Source: Enoplolaimus lenunculus (Eukaryota; Nematoda; Enoplea; Enoplida; Thoracostomopsidae). Taken from it: 64,000 nt of DNA. The stretch covers positions 124,001 to 188,000 of the forward strand of contig JASANG010002616.1 of NCBI GenBank assembly GCA_030248215.1, in the 5' to 3' direction. Under the pieces are notes generated by a model. The model was not told where the DNA came from. It did not search any database and saw nothing but the letters and a program-made list of their open reading frames with translations. Each line of letters starts with the position of its first letter. The first letter of the stretch is position 1. A program made the translations under genes and the position numbers. This document shows positions 33,746-45,729 of the stretch, piece by piece.

Positions 33746-34110
33746 CCATGTAGAGAACAGGGCCGGAACAGTAGTATAAACATATGCCAAAGCCTATGAA
33801 TAAACCTAAGCCTAAGCCTAAAGCGTAAGGATGAGCCTATTCCCAAGCCTAAGCCTAAGCGTATGGATGATCCTATTCCTAAGCCTAAGCCTAAGCCTAA
33901 GCGTATGGATGAGCCTAATCCTAAGCCTAAGCCTAAGCATAAGGATGAGCCTATTCCTAAGCCTAAGCCTAAGCCTAAGCATAAGGATGTGCCTATTCCC
34001 AAGCCTAAGCCTAAGCCTAAACAAAAAAAATTAGTCTAAAGCTTAAACTGACTGTATTATAAGCCCTGCGGAAAACGATCCGACCCTGTTCTATACATGG
34101 GCCCTGTAAG
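33746..34110. mobile_element. Family A MITE with long core
   Basis: The left end is GGTCCATGTAGAGAACAGGG and CCGGAACAGTAGTATAAAC. The right end is CCCTGCGGAAAACGATCCGA and CCCTGTTCTATACATGGGCC. The termini are inverted over about 27 bp. The core consists of CCTAAG runs with GTATGGATGAGCCTATTCC spacer blocks. Confidence 0.9.
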
Positions 34111-34396
34111 CTATCCGCCATAAATGGCGATGAAGGCGTCTGGTGTAAGTTTCTCCAAAAAGTCCTTACGGTATAAGCTATTCAAATTGTATTTAGCTTT
34201 TCGTTCGCTTCGCTCGCAAGTTTTCTGCCGTAAATTGCATATTGTAAGCTTATGTGCCAACCGGTTTTGCATAAAGCTACAACACGACCGGCTGATAGCT
34301 AAACCAAGGGACATCGTGGTCATCACATATCCTACCAGCTACTCTGAATACTGGGATCAGCTGTTGCGCCCTTGATCAATCGCCTGACAATTTTTA

Positions 34397-34975
34397 GCCC
34401 ATGTAAAGATCAGGGGAGGATCGTTTTTCCGTGGGACTGCAAAAGAGTAAGCTTAAGCTTTAGACTAATTTTTGGCTTGGCTTAAGTTTAAGCTTAGGCT
34501 TAGGAATATGCTCATTTTTACGCTTAGGCTTAGGCTTAGGCTTAGGCTTAGGAATATACTCATTTTTACGGTTAGGCTTAGGCTTAGGCTTAGGAATATA
34601 CTCATTTTTACGCTTAGGCTCAGGCTTAGGAATATGCTCATTCTTACGCTTAGGCTTAGGCTTAGGCTTAGGCTTAGGCATAGGCATACGAATATGGTCA
34701 TTCTTACGCTTAGGCTTAGGCTTAGGCTTAGGCTTAGGCTTAGGAATATACTCATTTTTACGCTTAGGCTTAGGCTTAGGCTTAGAAATATACTCATTTT
34801 TACGCTTAGGCTTAGGCTTAGGCTTAGGCATAGGCATACGAATATGGTCATTCTTACGCTTAGGCTTAGGCTTAGGCTTAGGAATATACTCATTTTTACG
34901 CTTAGGCTTACGGTTAGGCTTAGGAATACGCATATATTAATACTGTTCCGCGCCTGTTCTTGAAATTGACCCAAT
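34397..34975. mobile_element. Family A MITE with the longest core
   Basis: TTTAGCCCATGTAAAGATCA and GGGGAGGATCG open it. GCTTAAGCTTTAGACTAAT follows, then about 430 bp of TTAGGC runs punctuated by GGAATATACTCATTTTTACG and GCATACGAATATGGTC blocks. It ends ACTGTTCCGCGCCTGTTC. Since neither the hexamer nor the spacer holds stops in several frames, long open frames exist on both strands. They are repeat artefacts, not genes. Confidence 0.9.
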
Positions 34976-34999
34976 TGTTACGCAAATTTTTGTAAATTT

Positions 35000-36270
35000 G
35001 TAAACTTGAATTCAAAACTCTCATTCAAAATCCAATTTCAATTCAAATATCCTATTCAACTCAACTTTACCTTATCATACGTTTCAGCCTTGCTGGTAAC
35101 TCTATCTGGTTGATATAAACATATCACCTCTGATTGACGGTTACCAAACTAAGAGCTTATACCCTTATAACCAAGCAGGTATCTACTCATTTGGAGCAGG
35201 GTAGATTCCGAACGGGATAGCACTGGTTCAAATGGTTTCAACGAGCGTAGCGAACGAGAACCAGCTTTTTTGACCTTCACAACATATTCTATTGCCTGTA
35301 AAATTGTATTTTTCTAGTCATTCTACAAATTTCAGAGTGATATATAAGACCCATACCCCCCGCATACGCCCCTGATGGAAGGTTCAACAAACCTGTGTGT
35401 GCGAGCGCCAATGAGAATGTCCCATTATAAAACATTACAATGTTTAGTGCCGACTCTTCTCATAAACCTGATACGTTTGCCAGAAGTGGCGGCCAAGATT
35501 TCATTTCACAAGGGTGTATTTTAAAAAATATTTGAATATCAGATCCAAGCTTTGATCTCTATACAACGAAAATCCTAAACGCTTCTAAGGAAGCCTATTT
35601 TGCGTTATCGTTTCAACAATTTCAAAGGTGTATATCCCTTGTATACTACAGGTCCGCAGCCAAGCGGTGCCAGTGGTGCTCAGTCCCTCGCATCCCTGGA
35701 AAATATTTTGGGTCGTCCAAGAAATTTGTTTTCGCCTTGCTTGTAAGTCGTCGAAAACCGTTGAGTATGCCCCTCCTGAAAATATTTCAGCTACCTCGTT
35801 TACCGAGGTAAAGCTGAGGCTACGGGCGTACACTAAAAGTATGCACCCCTGGCATCTACCAGCATTGTAGTTTGAGGTTGTAATCACGACATATATCAAT
35901 GATAATAACAGGATACCACCGCCGACAGTGGTGTACAGAAAAACTTTAGGGAAGGCTGTGCCATAGCGGAACAACGAGACCCAAATAATGGTTCTTGAAT
36001 TTCGCAAGGGGGTTAACCGATCAGTCACTAAAGCCAGTGTCGTTTACCTGACAGAAATGAGCAAAAATTGTGAGGGGTGACACGACCATCGTGATACCTT
36101 CACGGCGATGAACGCCAATAGAAGACAGATCATAGGCTTTGATGTTACACTCATAGGAAGAATTGTGGTTTACTGCCTGTATTGATCAAAGCCTGTGAAT
36201 GAGATTATACCGATACTTTTGTTTTTTATAGAACGATGCAAGGGTTCTCAATTGCAGGGCGGATACACTG
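35000..36270. other. Mostly unrecognised, with dispersed-repeat pieces
   Basis: 35640-35860 carries the repeat text AAAATATTTCAGCTACCTCG and GTAAAGCTGAGGCTACGGGC. A minus-strand frame (35585-36028) starts with a hydrophobic stretch, TTVGGGILLLSLIYVVITTS, that looks membrane-spanning. The remainder of that frame runs through the repeat, so I do not call a gene. Confidence 0.45.
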
Positions 36271-36272
36271 CA

Positions 36273-36476
36273 AAAAATGGTGAGTCAAATTGACCCTCTC
36301 CGAAATAGGCTCTATTGGACTACGCAGACGGAATGAAATTCGACTCCGTCAGAGTCAAACGTACGACTCAGTGGGTTTGAATTTGACTCTGGCGGAGTCG
36401 AATTTCATTCAGTTTGTGTAGTCCCGTAGATTCTATTTCGGAAAGAGTCAATTTGACTGACCATTTTTTGCAGCGT
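36273..36476. mobile_element. Near-perfect hairpin MITE
   Basis: CACTGCAAAAAATGGTGAGT and CAAATTGACCCTCTCCGAAA invert to CGGAAAGAGTCAATTTGACT and GACCATTTTTTGCAGCG. It is about 204 bp, with TA immediately outside both ends. The interior has inverted GACTCCGTCAGAGTC / GACTCTGGCGGAGTC. A relative lies at 57312-57385. Confidence 0.87.
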
Positions 36477-36775
36477 AGAAAGCGTAACGTCCATCCTCCA
36501 ATAGTTGATTTGGTTCAGGAATAAACTTTATCAGAGACTTAGGTTTAGGATCCGTATTCTTAAATGCGGTATACATATCGTCAGTTGATGATAGATCTGG
36601 TAGTTATGTAACCAGTGAACTACGATGCTAATTGCATGAGTTCGTCAGTTTGAAAACCAATTCTCTGAGAACATGGGTTTGGAGTTTTAAGGTTTGACCA
36701 AAACCGGCAAGATTTCCCTTTTTAGGCTGTGGCTTTAGGCGTTCACGAGTGAACCTTAAACACTGTAATACTTAA

Positions 36776-37038
36776 CCCTTTCTCACATGAATATTTTCTA
36801 TTTCCCCTGAGACCTACTTTTATGCTAGGATTCGAACTCCAGTGACTGCAGTGGTAGGCGTATACCATCACCACTCAGCTATAGGAGCTTGACGCTCGAG
36901 CCCGAGGGGGCTCTCACGTCTTGTGGTGATTTAGTACTATGTATACGTGTTGCAATTGTTAGACACGGTGTGATATATACTATTTCACGTATATGCACTG
37001 CGCTGAGTTGCCTATAGGCAACTCAATGTGAGAAGGGG
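36776..37038. mobile_element. Family I: piggyBac-like MITE, inverted
   Basis: 263 bp in opposite orientation: CCCTTTCTCACATGAATATT to CAACTCAATGTGAGAAGGGG. TTAA precedes it and TTGA follows. The tRNA-like boxes are on the minus strand (GGATTCGAACTCC and CCATCACCACTCAGCTATA). Confidence 0.85.
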
Positions 37039-37251
37039 TTGATAGGGTACAACCGGTACCCTGTCTAACACCGCAAGCACTCTCTTAGACGCGAGGGTTC
37101 GTGCGTCTGAAGGCCGACGTCAAAACCGAATCCGCCATGCGATTTTACCAAATTTTACGCCTTCGACGCAATTCAGCTGAATCATTTTAATATTCACATC
37201 CTTTTTGGTCGCTTCGCTGACGAGTTTACGGTCCATCATTACAAATATTGC

Positions 37252-37400
37252 AGCCCATGCATTGAACAGGGCCGGATCGTTTTTCGGAGGGGTATAATAG
37301 AGTCAGTTTAAGCTTTAGATTAATTTTTTTGCTTAGGCTTAGGCTTAGGCTTAGGGATATGCTTATACTACTGTTCCGGCCCTGTTCTGTACATGGGCCG
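37252..37400. mobile_element. Family A MITE, minimal copy
   Basis: CAGCCCATGCATTGAACAGG and GCCGGATCGTTTTTCGGAG start it. A 4-unit TTAGGC core and CTTATACTACTGTTCCGGCC plus CTGTTCTGTACATGGGCC follow. TTGCA lies before the left end and GCAATTG after the right end. Confidence 0.88.
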
Positions 37401-38030
37401 CAATTGCACTTGAATGCGCCCTAAGGTCAAAACAGTGGTACCCCAGGTTAACGCTTGTCACAAAATCGCGGTGACAACAACTCGAGTGGGGTTATAACAT
37501 TATTTTGTCCTAAGGTGGAGTTAACGAGTGGCAATTTTAAAAATTGTCACTCGTCAACCCCAGGATATATGTCGATCCCGGTGTCCTCATAAAATGTGTT
37601 AATGTGAACCTTGTATAAGCTACTGAACCCCTGGTCGATATTAACTTTACACCAAGGCCGTATGTTGATGGCCGTAAGAGCCATGCGGATGTTTACTAAA
37701 ACAATTAATTACTTTACTGCCAAGCAGAAGTAAACAAACATTTCTCGTTTGCTACACTCGCTGGCAAAAATTATTCATTTTTATTTAAAGTCATAGACGC
37801 CCCCGAAAATGAAACTTTGACAACCTAGGGCGTTCCTCTGGGAGGGCAATGGGGGGCTGTCCTCTCAAATTTGGCCCGTTACCCCCTGATAGACTCGGTC
37901 TAGAAGTAAACAATCTTGAATTGCAATTGTAGGGGGTCGCTACTATTATTCGGTGCCGCGCCCCCAATATAATTTTTCTGCGGACGTCGCTACTGATTAC
38001 ACCTTTGATTTGTAAACTATAGAACTTCCG

Positions 38031-38214
38031 GCCAATGTTACTTTTAGGCACGTAACAGTAAATTAAGCGTATTCCTAAAGCCTAAGCCTAAGGCTAGACG
38101 TTGGAAAAAATGTGTTCTGAAGCCTAAGCCTAAGCAAAAAAATGTAATATAAAATCTAAACCTACTCTTTTATAGACCCACCAGAAACCTGGACGCCCCT
38201 TCAAGTAACATGAG
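38031..38214. mobile_element. Family B MITE
   Basis: GCCAATGTTACTTTTAGGCA and CGTAACAGTAAATTAAGC at the left, CCTAAG core, ATGTAATATAAAATCTAAAC, GACCCACCAGAAACCTGGAC and GCCCCTTCAAGTAACATGAG at the right. Confidence 0.85.
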
Positions 38215-38472
38215 CTGATCTTTTGTTAGGTTATCTCATAAATTTAACTGAAATATCTCCAGGAGTCTTACAGGTCTAAGCGAATCGTAGTAGGATTTTA
38301 TGGACTAAAAACCAAGGAATTCTCACACATTGCGCTAATTCAATTTAAAGTCTGCGGTCGCTTTAAACACCAGACAAGGAACCTTAAACCTATTTGGTGT
38401 TAAAAACTAAACTGTTTACTATTTGGCAGTATTTTGAAACAACTGAGGTAAATATTGTCAAATATGCCCGAT

Positions 38473-38850
38473 GTGGAAAAATTTTGCCATTCCTGTCTTA
38501 GAAAATTTTCAGCTTTGCCTGTAAGTCATCGAAAATCTTTGTATGCCCCTGCAGTAAAATATTTAGCCACGTACAACAAGGTGAGCTGGCTAGTGGTTTG
38601 CACCTAATAGGTGACCAGTTTCATCCCGGTGTTGTAACGTTTGAACCAGTAGTACATATACGTGGAAAAATTTTGCCATTCCTGTCTTAGAAAATTTTCA
38701 GCTTTGCCTGTAAGTCATCGAAAATCTTTGTATGCCCCTGCTGTAAAATATTTAGCCACGTACAACAAGGTGAGCTGGCTAGTGGTTTGCACCTAATAGG
38801 TGACCAGTTTCATCCCGGTGTTGTAACGTTTGAACCAGTAGTACATATAC
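38473..38850. repeat. Tandem duplication, 2 x 189 bp
   Basis: GTGGAAAAATTTTGCCATTC to ACCAGTAGTACATATAC occurs twice in a row, with about one difference seen (GCAG versus GCTG). The unit contains part of a dispersed repeat (AAAATATTTAGCCACG, GTGAGCTGGCTAGTGG) seen also at 35730, 46040 and 58670. Near identity indicates a recent duplication. Confidence 0.92.
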
Positions 38851-39004
38851 ATGGGTGCTTTGTTTAAAACTGTATTACTACTGGTGATTGGTGAAAAAAT
38901 TCCTTGACTCTGATCGATTTCTAGGTTACGATTTATTATTAATTTATAAATGCTACAGCGAACCCCACAAATTTTAAGATTTTCGACAAAAATATCAGCC
39001 AAAT

Positions 39005-39147
39005 AGTAAGCCTAAAGCGTATGAATGTGCATATTCCTAAACCTAAGCCTAAACCGAAGCCTGAGCCAAGCAAAAAATAGTCTGAAACTTTAGCATACTC
39101 TATTCTATCCCGCACAAAAACGTTCCACCCCTGATCTTTACACGGGC
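39005..39147. mobile_element. Family A MITE, partial
   Basis: A CCTAAG core with GTATGAATGTGCATATTCC is followed by AGTCTGAAACTTTAGC, AAAACGTTCCACCCCTGATC and TTTACACGGGC. The left terminus is missing. Confidence 0.65.
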
Positions 39148-39339
39148 AAAAACATCGCACCAGGTGTTAATTTTTTCGCCCGAAAAACTAGTAGAAGTTT
39201 TGTACCTGCCTGATTTTGATCTAGGCTTAAGCTTTAGTTTTAATATAACAGACAGACTTAGGATTAGGTGTCGGCTTTAGTTTAACGGTTAGGAATATGC
39301 CCACATTCGCTATAGCTTCTAGATTACTTCCAATATATA

Positions 39340-39587
39340 GAACAGGGCCGTAACAGTAGTATAAGCTTATTCCTAAGCTTAAGACTATCAGCCCAAGCCA
39401 GTCTAAGCCTAAGCGTAAGAATGTGCTTGTATACCTAAGCGTAACTCTTTTAGTTTAAGCCAAATTCCAGGCTTAAGCCAAAGCCTAAGCTTAAAGTCTA
39501 AGCCTAAGCAAAAAAATTAGTCAAAAGCTTAAGTGTACTTTATTGCAGTCCCACAGAAAATCGTTTCGCCTCTGATCTTTACATGGC
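39340..39587. mobile_element. Family A MITE
   Basis: The left end is ATATATAGAACAGGGCCGTA with ACAGTAGTATAAGCTTATTC. The core is degenerate. The right end is AATTAGTCAAAAGCTTAAG, GAAAATCGTTTCGCCTCTG and ATCTTTACATGGCC. Confidence 0.8.
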
Positions 39588-39989
39588 CTTAGATGACTAT
39601 CTGGGTGGAACTTTTTTCCAATATACAAGAATTTAATATACAGAAATGGCACCTTACACCTAATGGATATTTGAAACCTTTGTTTTAGCTAAAAAACCTA
39701 CAGGTATCAACCGGTAAAAATGCATTAATACCAAAATATGAGCTTATGGGTGATATAAATGCAAAAGTGACAGAACGTTCACAACATCCCTCCTGGTAAA
39801 TCCAGACGACAAACGGGAGGGTGTACGGCATCCGTCTGAAGATTTTTTGCGATAAAGTCGTACGATTCCTACTTTACAATTTTTCATCCGCAGACAATTG
39901 ACACATACGTTGCATACAGTAAAAATTGCGTTTCATAACTTATACCAGCTGGCCCATTGTCACAAATTTTCTGCATTGACCGCTGCACA

Positions 39990-39994
39990 ATATA

Positions 39995-40058
<64 letters not shown>
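39990..40058. repeat. (AT)n microsatellite
   Basis: About 70 bp of nearly pure TA dinucleotides starting at ATATATATATGTATATATAT. Confidence 0.95.
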
Positions 40059-40060
<2 letters not shown>

Positions 40061-40389
40061 CGATTGCATAGAACGCTAGTTAGTTAGTTGCTTAGGGCGT
40101 ATTGAATTTCATTAATATTTGGTTCCATGCAATATGTAAGCTTTTGTATTAATATCTAAACGTCATAAAGCTTAATAATACAAAGAAGGTTTTTAGGGCT
40201 ACAACGGCACGTAGCCACGTCTGACACAGGGGCGTAATCTTCCCCCTGTGGGATTTTTTTTCGACGTGACACATGGAACATTTCTGCCCCGTTGAAAATT
40301 TTCATCAAACCGTAACCGTTGTTAAAATTCTGGTTCCGCGCTGTGACGGCAATTTGAGGTTTTTGTTTTGGATTGATTAAATGTAAAGG

Positions 40390-40592
40390 TTATGGCGCAT
40401 GTTACTTTAAGTGGCGTCCAGGTTTCTGGTGGGACTATAAAAGAGTAGGTTTACATTCTTAATTACATTTTGTTTGCTTAGACTTAGACTTAGACTTAGG
40501 CTTAGGAACTCATTTTTGCAACGTTTACGTTTAGGCTTAGGCTTCGGAATACGCTTAATCTACTGTTACACCTGTTAAAGTAAACATTGGCC
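40390..40592. mobile_element. Family B MITE, inverted orientation
   Basis: GGCGCATGTTACTTTAAGTG and GCGTCCAGGTTTCTGGTGGG open it. GTTTACATTCTTAATTAC, a TTAGAC/TTAGGC core and AATACGCTTAATCTACTGTT follow. It ends GTTAAAGTAAACATTGGCC. Confidence 0.85.
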
Positions 40593-40644
40593 GATTCGAG
40601 TATGGTACTGGTTTTAGGCAAAATTTCTTGCTTTTCAATAGTAC

Positions 40645-40795
40645 CGGTGGACGCTATACTTTATTGTGATAGACCGGACGGAAGTCAAAAATTTTTTCTG
40701 TATACAAAAGCGGCACGTGGCGACCCGCGGTACTTTTGACGGCGTTGCCATACGGCATCGGACGGCTTTATTCAAAAAAGTATACAGGACCTCTT
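40645..40795. mobile_element. Family F-like fold-back
   Basis: GGTGGACGCTATACTTTATT at the left and TTCAAAAAAGTATACAGGAC at the right flank CGGCACGTGGCGACC and GTTGCCATACGGCATCGGAC. This is a diverged version of the GGTGGCGCTATA element. Confidence 0.55.
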
Positions 40796-41872
40796 CAGAC
40801 CTAAACTATGGATTAAATGTATGATGAATGGTACGATTCAGGTTTAGGATTAGGCTTAGACGTTCGTCGTACGCCGATTCCGTTGCCTCAAACTATCGCG
40901 TGGTGGGATCATCCAAGAACAACAGTAAAACACACACGAGAGCGTCCGCAGTAAATTATATTTGGAAGGCACCGGATAATGTTTTGTGCCCCCGTTGAAT
41001 TGTTATTCAAGACGAGCGATTTGAGGGCCACCAGAAAAATTTTGGGGGGTGTACAGCCCCCACATGCAGCGATTTACAAGCGTATACAGCAAAAAAATAT
41101 ATTTTAAACGGTAAAATGACTTAAAAAAAAGATAAAAATATCGCGCTGGTTTGATTTATTCAATGAATACCTGGTTCATAATGAAGTACGTAACATCGGT
41201 TTTAAGATACACCCAAAACTGGTCTTGATACCTCGGAGATATATAACTGTACCCAGGAGTCTTATATACAAAACTTCACCAGCCAAGTGGGGCAGTAGCC
41301 TGCAAAGCGTCACAGTGGGCGAAAAAACTCAACCAGTCAAACAGGGTGGTGCCCGTCAGACGACACCCCTGCAGACAAATTTGCCGGCCGTGGTCCACTT
41401 TTAATAGTTTAACCTCACGCTTAGAACCCGCTATATATTTCAGCATACCCATTCTAAATTGAGTTGACCCCTGGTATATTTTAGGAAGCTTCGAGGTGCT
41501 CTGGCAACAAAACCAACCAACCTACCACACGACAGGCAAGACACGGCGTTTAAAAAAAGAGATTTAACCAGTTTTATTCTAGACGGAAACTCAAAACTGG
41601 GTACTTACGAGTGAACCAGAGAGTGTGAGAGAGCCTGATAGAAACCATTTGGTTATTTGCTGGCAAAATCATTCTGATAGGTTTATAAAACGTTACAGTT
41701 GTTGTATTTAAGACTGCGAGGCTGATTTTATGCTTCACTGGTCAAATAACCGACGCATACACAAGCCACACACACAATTTTGACGAATGAATTCACGCGG
41801 TGTGGCGGATCCAAAAATTTGGATTTGAACCAGACGTTTAACGGAAAAAAACCGACTTAAAATTTGCCTGTT

Positions 41873-43245
41873 AAAATAGAATTGGCCAATCGTTATTGAG
41901 TATTCACTGGATCTGTCCATATAAAAAATGGTTGAAATAGAATTGGCCAATCAGTAACGATTATTCAATGGATATGTCCTTGTAGAAACGATCGAAATAG
42001 AATTGACCAATCGGTAACGATTATTCAATGGATCTGTCCATATAAAGACGGTTAAAATAGAATTGGCCAAACGCTATCGATTATACGATGGATCTGTCCA
42101 TCAAGAAACGGTTGAAATAGAATTGACCAATCAGTAACGATTATTCAATGGATCTGCCCATATAAAAACGATTAAAATAGAATTTGCCAAACGTTATCGA
42201 TTATTCAATGGATCTGTCCATCTAAAACGGTTAAAATAGAATTGGCCAATCAGTAACGATTATTCAATGGATCTGTCCATCTAAAAACGGTTAAAATAGA
42301 ATTGGCCAGAATTTGCCAAACGTTATCCATTATTCAATGTATCTGTCCATCTAAAAACGGTTAAAATAGAATTGGCGAATCAGTAACGATTATTCAATGA
42401 ATCTGTCCAACTAAAACGGTTAAAATAGAATTGGCCAATCGTTATCGATTATTCAATGGATCTGTCCATCTAAAAACGGTTAAAATAGAATTTGTCAAAC
42501 GTTATCCATTATTCAATGGATCTGTCCATATAAAAACGATTAAAATAGAATTTGCCAAACGTTATCGATTATTCAATGGATCTGTCCATCTAAAAACGGT
42601 TAAAATAGAATTGGCCAATCGGTAACGATTATTCAATGGATCTGTCCATCTAAAAACGGTTAAAATAGAATTTGCCAATCGCTATCGATTATTCAATGGA
42701 TCTGTCCATCTAAAAACGGTTAAAATAGAATTGGCCAATCAGTAACGATTATTCAAAGGATCTGTCCATCTAAAAACGATTAAAATAGAATTTGCCAAAC
42801 GTTATCGATTATTCAATGGATCTGTCCATCTAAAAACGGTTAAAATAGAATTGGCCAATCAGTAACGATTATTCAATGGATCTGTCCATCTAAAAACGGT
42901 TAAAATAGAATTGGCCAATCAGTAACGATTATTCAATGGATCTGTCCATCTAAAAACGGTTAAAATAGAATTTGCCAAACGTTATCGATTATTCAATGGA
43001 TCTGTCCATCTAAAAACGGTTAAAATAGAATTTGCCAATCGCTATCGATTATTCAATGGATCTGTCCATCTAAAAACGGTTAAAATAGAATTCGCCAATC
43101 AGTAACGATTATTCAATGGATCTGTCCATCTAAAAACGGTTAAAATAGAATTTGCCAAACGTTATCGATTATTCAATGGATCTGTCCATCTAAAAACGGT
43201 TAAAATAGAATTGGCCAATCAGTAACGATTATTCAATAGATCTCT
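41873..43245. repeat. 60-bp satellite, about 23 units
   Basis: The unit reads ATTATTCAATGGATCTGTCC, ATCTAAAAACGGTTAAAATA, GAATTGGCCAATCAGTAACG. Two unit types differ in the last third: GGCCAATCAGTAACG versus TTGCCAAACGTTATCG. They are interspersed, sometimes alternating, which suggests an older dimer. Units at the left edge are more diverged than those on the right. One unit (about 42301-42330) carries a 10-bp internal duplication. Confidence 0.95.
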
Positions 43246-43454
43246 GTCTCTCGCTGACAAACAAAATTTTTTATTGGATTTTAGTTGGCTGATTCACTGG
43301 CGAATCCAAGGGCGGTACACACAGGCCGGCCTTCTAACTGGGTACAAAACAAAAACTTGAGGTCTAAATTAGCACTAAACTTGTATTTGGCTTGTCGCAC
43401 GATTCGTAACTAAGTTGAGTCTTGTGGGACAATTATTAGCTAATATTTTAGTTA

Positions 43455-43892
43455 CTGTAGTGACCCGAATAAGCAGGGGGAGTGATATTTATTTGGCCTC
43501 TCCAGAGGGTTCCCCTTGTTATTCGGTTAAGGACTGTTATTTATTTTTACCACCCCGTTTGCCGCTGTTCGTTATATCCGGTATTGCAACTATCCGGCTA
43601 AATAAACGTTCATTTGTCGTGTATCAAAAACTTGAGCGATAATGCAAGGTTATACTTACGAATGTACTTTCAAAACTTAAACACGCTTTAAAGTTTTGAA
43701 CTCAACTTTATTTGGTGCTCGAGTCATTTATGCACTACAATTAAGAATAATTGACATTTTTGAACTCTAATTAGGGTTTAAGGACCCTATCCGCTGACGG
43801 AATCTTATAAGGGATACGAAATCCTATTTATTTGGGCTCAACATGAAGACCCTCCCCCTCTTGTTACTCCCCTGTTATTCGGGTCACTACAG
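43455..43892. mobile_element. Family C MITE, full length
   Basis: A 438-bp element with termini CTGTAGTGACCCGAATAAG and TTATTCGGGTCACTACAG, flanked by TA on both sides. TA duplication and short TIRs fit a Tc1/mariner-like non-autonomous element (family knowledge). The interior has TTTATTTGGCCTCTCCAG, ATAATGCAAGGTTATACTT and no coding frame. Confidence 0.92.
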
Positions 43893-43959
43893 TACATCAA
43901 GATGAATTACCTTTCAAAATGACCAATGGCATCTTGGGCCCAGTGTCAAAAAATTCCTA

Positions 43960-44212
43960 CACTGTAAATTTCAGTAAGTTGATTTTAACTCAGAATGAGT
44001 TGAATCCACTCGGTCTGAGTTAGTACTATCAGAACTCACAATTCTGAGTTGATTCAACTCGTTCTGAGTTAATTTATCAACTCATTCAGAGTCAACTCAA
44101 CTCAGAATGAGAATCAAGTCAACTCAGAGTGAGTTAATATTTACTGATATTAACTCAGAAATAATCAACTCGCTACGTGAATTGTTTAATCAACTCATTG
44201 GAATTTACAATG
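43960..44212. mobile_element. Family D MITE
   Basis: It begins CACTGTAAATTTCAGTAAG and ends CTCATTGGAATTTACAATG. It is about 253 bp, flanked by TA, and has internal AACTCAGAATGAGTTGA-type palindromes. It lies 67 bp downstream of a complete family C element. Confidence 0.85.
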
Positions 44213-44693
44213 TACCTCATAACCGCTAAAATTGAGTTCGGTGAGAATGTAAGCTTATTTCTCACAGGCAATATTTGGGGTATCTTAGCCAGTTACTTTT
44301 CAAAATGACACAAGTCGGCAAACTCAAAGAACAAAGCAATACTACTTTATGGCTTTCATTATTCTACCGTAAACTTTAATCCGCTACAATGTGCTCCATT
44401 CACTAATACAAACGTTTAAATATTTAATATTTCAACTGTAGTTTTAATTTCAACAACCAACTAAATCCTACGTTTCAACAAGCAAAGTTAGTTTACTATT
44501 TCAGCAGTACGCAACGAAATGGCTGAACAGAAGGCAGACGATAAAATGTGTGTAATCAATTCTGGCAAGTAAAAAGAAACTATTTTCTGGAACTGTCATA
44601 AAATAAATATCTAATTCTATCTCAAGGATCCGATTTTCTTTAGTTGTTTAGTAAGGTGTCAGCCACCGTTTACTCAAAGTCACCCGCGAGCTA

Positions 44694-44813
44694 TATATAA
44701 CATATAATATATAATATATATGTATATAAATATGTATATTTATATATATTTATATATGTATGTAAATATATATCTATAAATATATATTTATATATAATAT
44801 ATAATACATAATG

Positions 44814-44863
<50 letters not shown>
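44694..44863. repeat. AT-rich TATA/TATG microsatellite
   Basis: Imperfect TATATAA, TATGTA and TATTTATA units lead into a pure (AT)n run at about 44817-44862. Confidence 0.92.
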
Positions 44864-44868
<5 letters not shown>

Positions 44869-45188
44869 GAGTCGACGGAAACGACATTCTGATCAGTTGA
44901 GTACAGCTTTCAACGGAAAACTGCGTAACTTTCACAATTAAACAACTTTTTGGGGTTCAGAATTAAAAGTTTACCCAGTTTTAAAATACTACTCAAAACC
45001 GACGTTTTTGAAGTTTTCACAGTTTTTGAATTTACGGGTTTGAAGTGGCGGGTGTAAGAAAGCAGAGCGGATAAATGACAGAAAAAACTCTAAACAAACG
45101 CAGCTGTGTATTCATGGGCCGATGCATGAAAGAATAAAGATTTGTATTCCTTGCGTTGAAAACTAATAAAAACGACGCAAATATTAAA

Positions 45189-45729
45189 CGCTGTAAATTT
45201 CAGTGAGTTGATTTCCACTCAGAATGAGTTGAATCCACTCAGACACGTGAGCTCTGAATTAGGATTTTTAGAACTCGGAGTTTAATCAACTCACCCGAAA
45301 TAAAATGAGCTAATAGCGAGTTGATGTCTCCTCTTATTAACTCAGAAATAACCAGAAATGACTTATCGCTGTTTGAGTTCAGACTAATCAGCTGAACGGA
45401 ATTTACAGTGCAGGAAAAATGCTTATTTCGGTACATCCATTGCAATCATTTTTACGGATTTTGGTGCTAAAATGTCACACTGTCAATTTCAGTGAGTTGA
45501 TTTTAACTCAGAGTGAGTTGAATCGCTCAGTCTGAGTTACGGCTATCAGAACTTAGAATTTTGAATTGCTTCAATTCATTCTGAGTTAATTACTAAACTC
45601 ATCCAGAGCCAAGTCAACTCAGAGTGAGAATCAACTCAACTGAGAGTGAGTTAATGTTTACTGATATTAATTCAGAAATAACCAACTCGCTAGCTGAATT
45701 GATTAATCAACTCATTGGAATTTGCAATG
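45189..45729. mobile_element. Two adjacent family D MITEs
   Basis: Copy one spans 45189-45410 (CGCTGTAAATTTCAGTGAG to GGAATTTACAGTG). Copy two spans 45478-45729 (CACTGTCAATTTCAGTGAG to ATTGGAATTTGCAATG). Both have the tiled CTCAGAATGAGTT interior. About 67 bp separates them. Copy two has more terminal mismatches. Confidence 0.8.

Noticed and set aside
34460-34974. Long Lys-Pro, Leu-Ser and Leu-Arg open frames, here and in other TTAGGC arrays (5167-5626, 23003-23254, 33727-34034, 50219-50549, 51240-51767)
   Set aside because: They are translations of the hexamer repeat, open in several frames and on both strands at once, with no splice or start context.
35585-36028. Minus-strand frame with a membrane-like hydrophobic stretch
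   Set aside because: Most of the frame overlaps a dispersed repeat, no clear splice sites delimit the hydrophobic part, and one hydrophobic run is weak evidence of a gene.
42431-42625. Frame with three repeats of FNGSVHLKTVKIEF-type sequence
   Set aside because: It is a translation of three 60-bp satellite units. Its period is divisible by three, so it stays open, but other units interrupt it.
41873-43245. CRISPR-like array
   Set aside because: There are no unique spacers between constant repeats; whole 60-bp units are repeated, and the DNA is eukaryotic.
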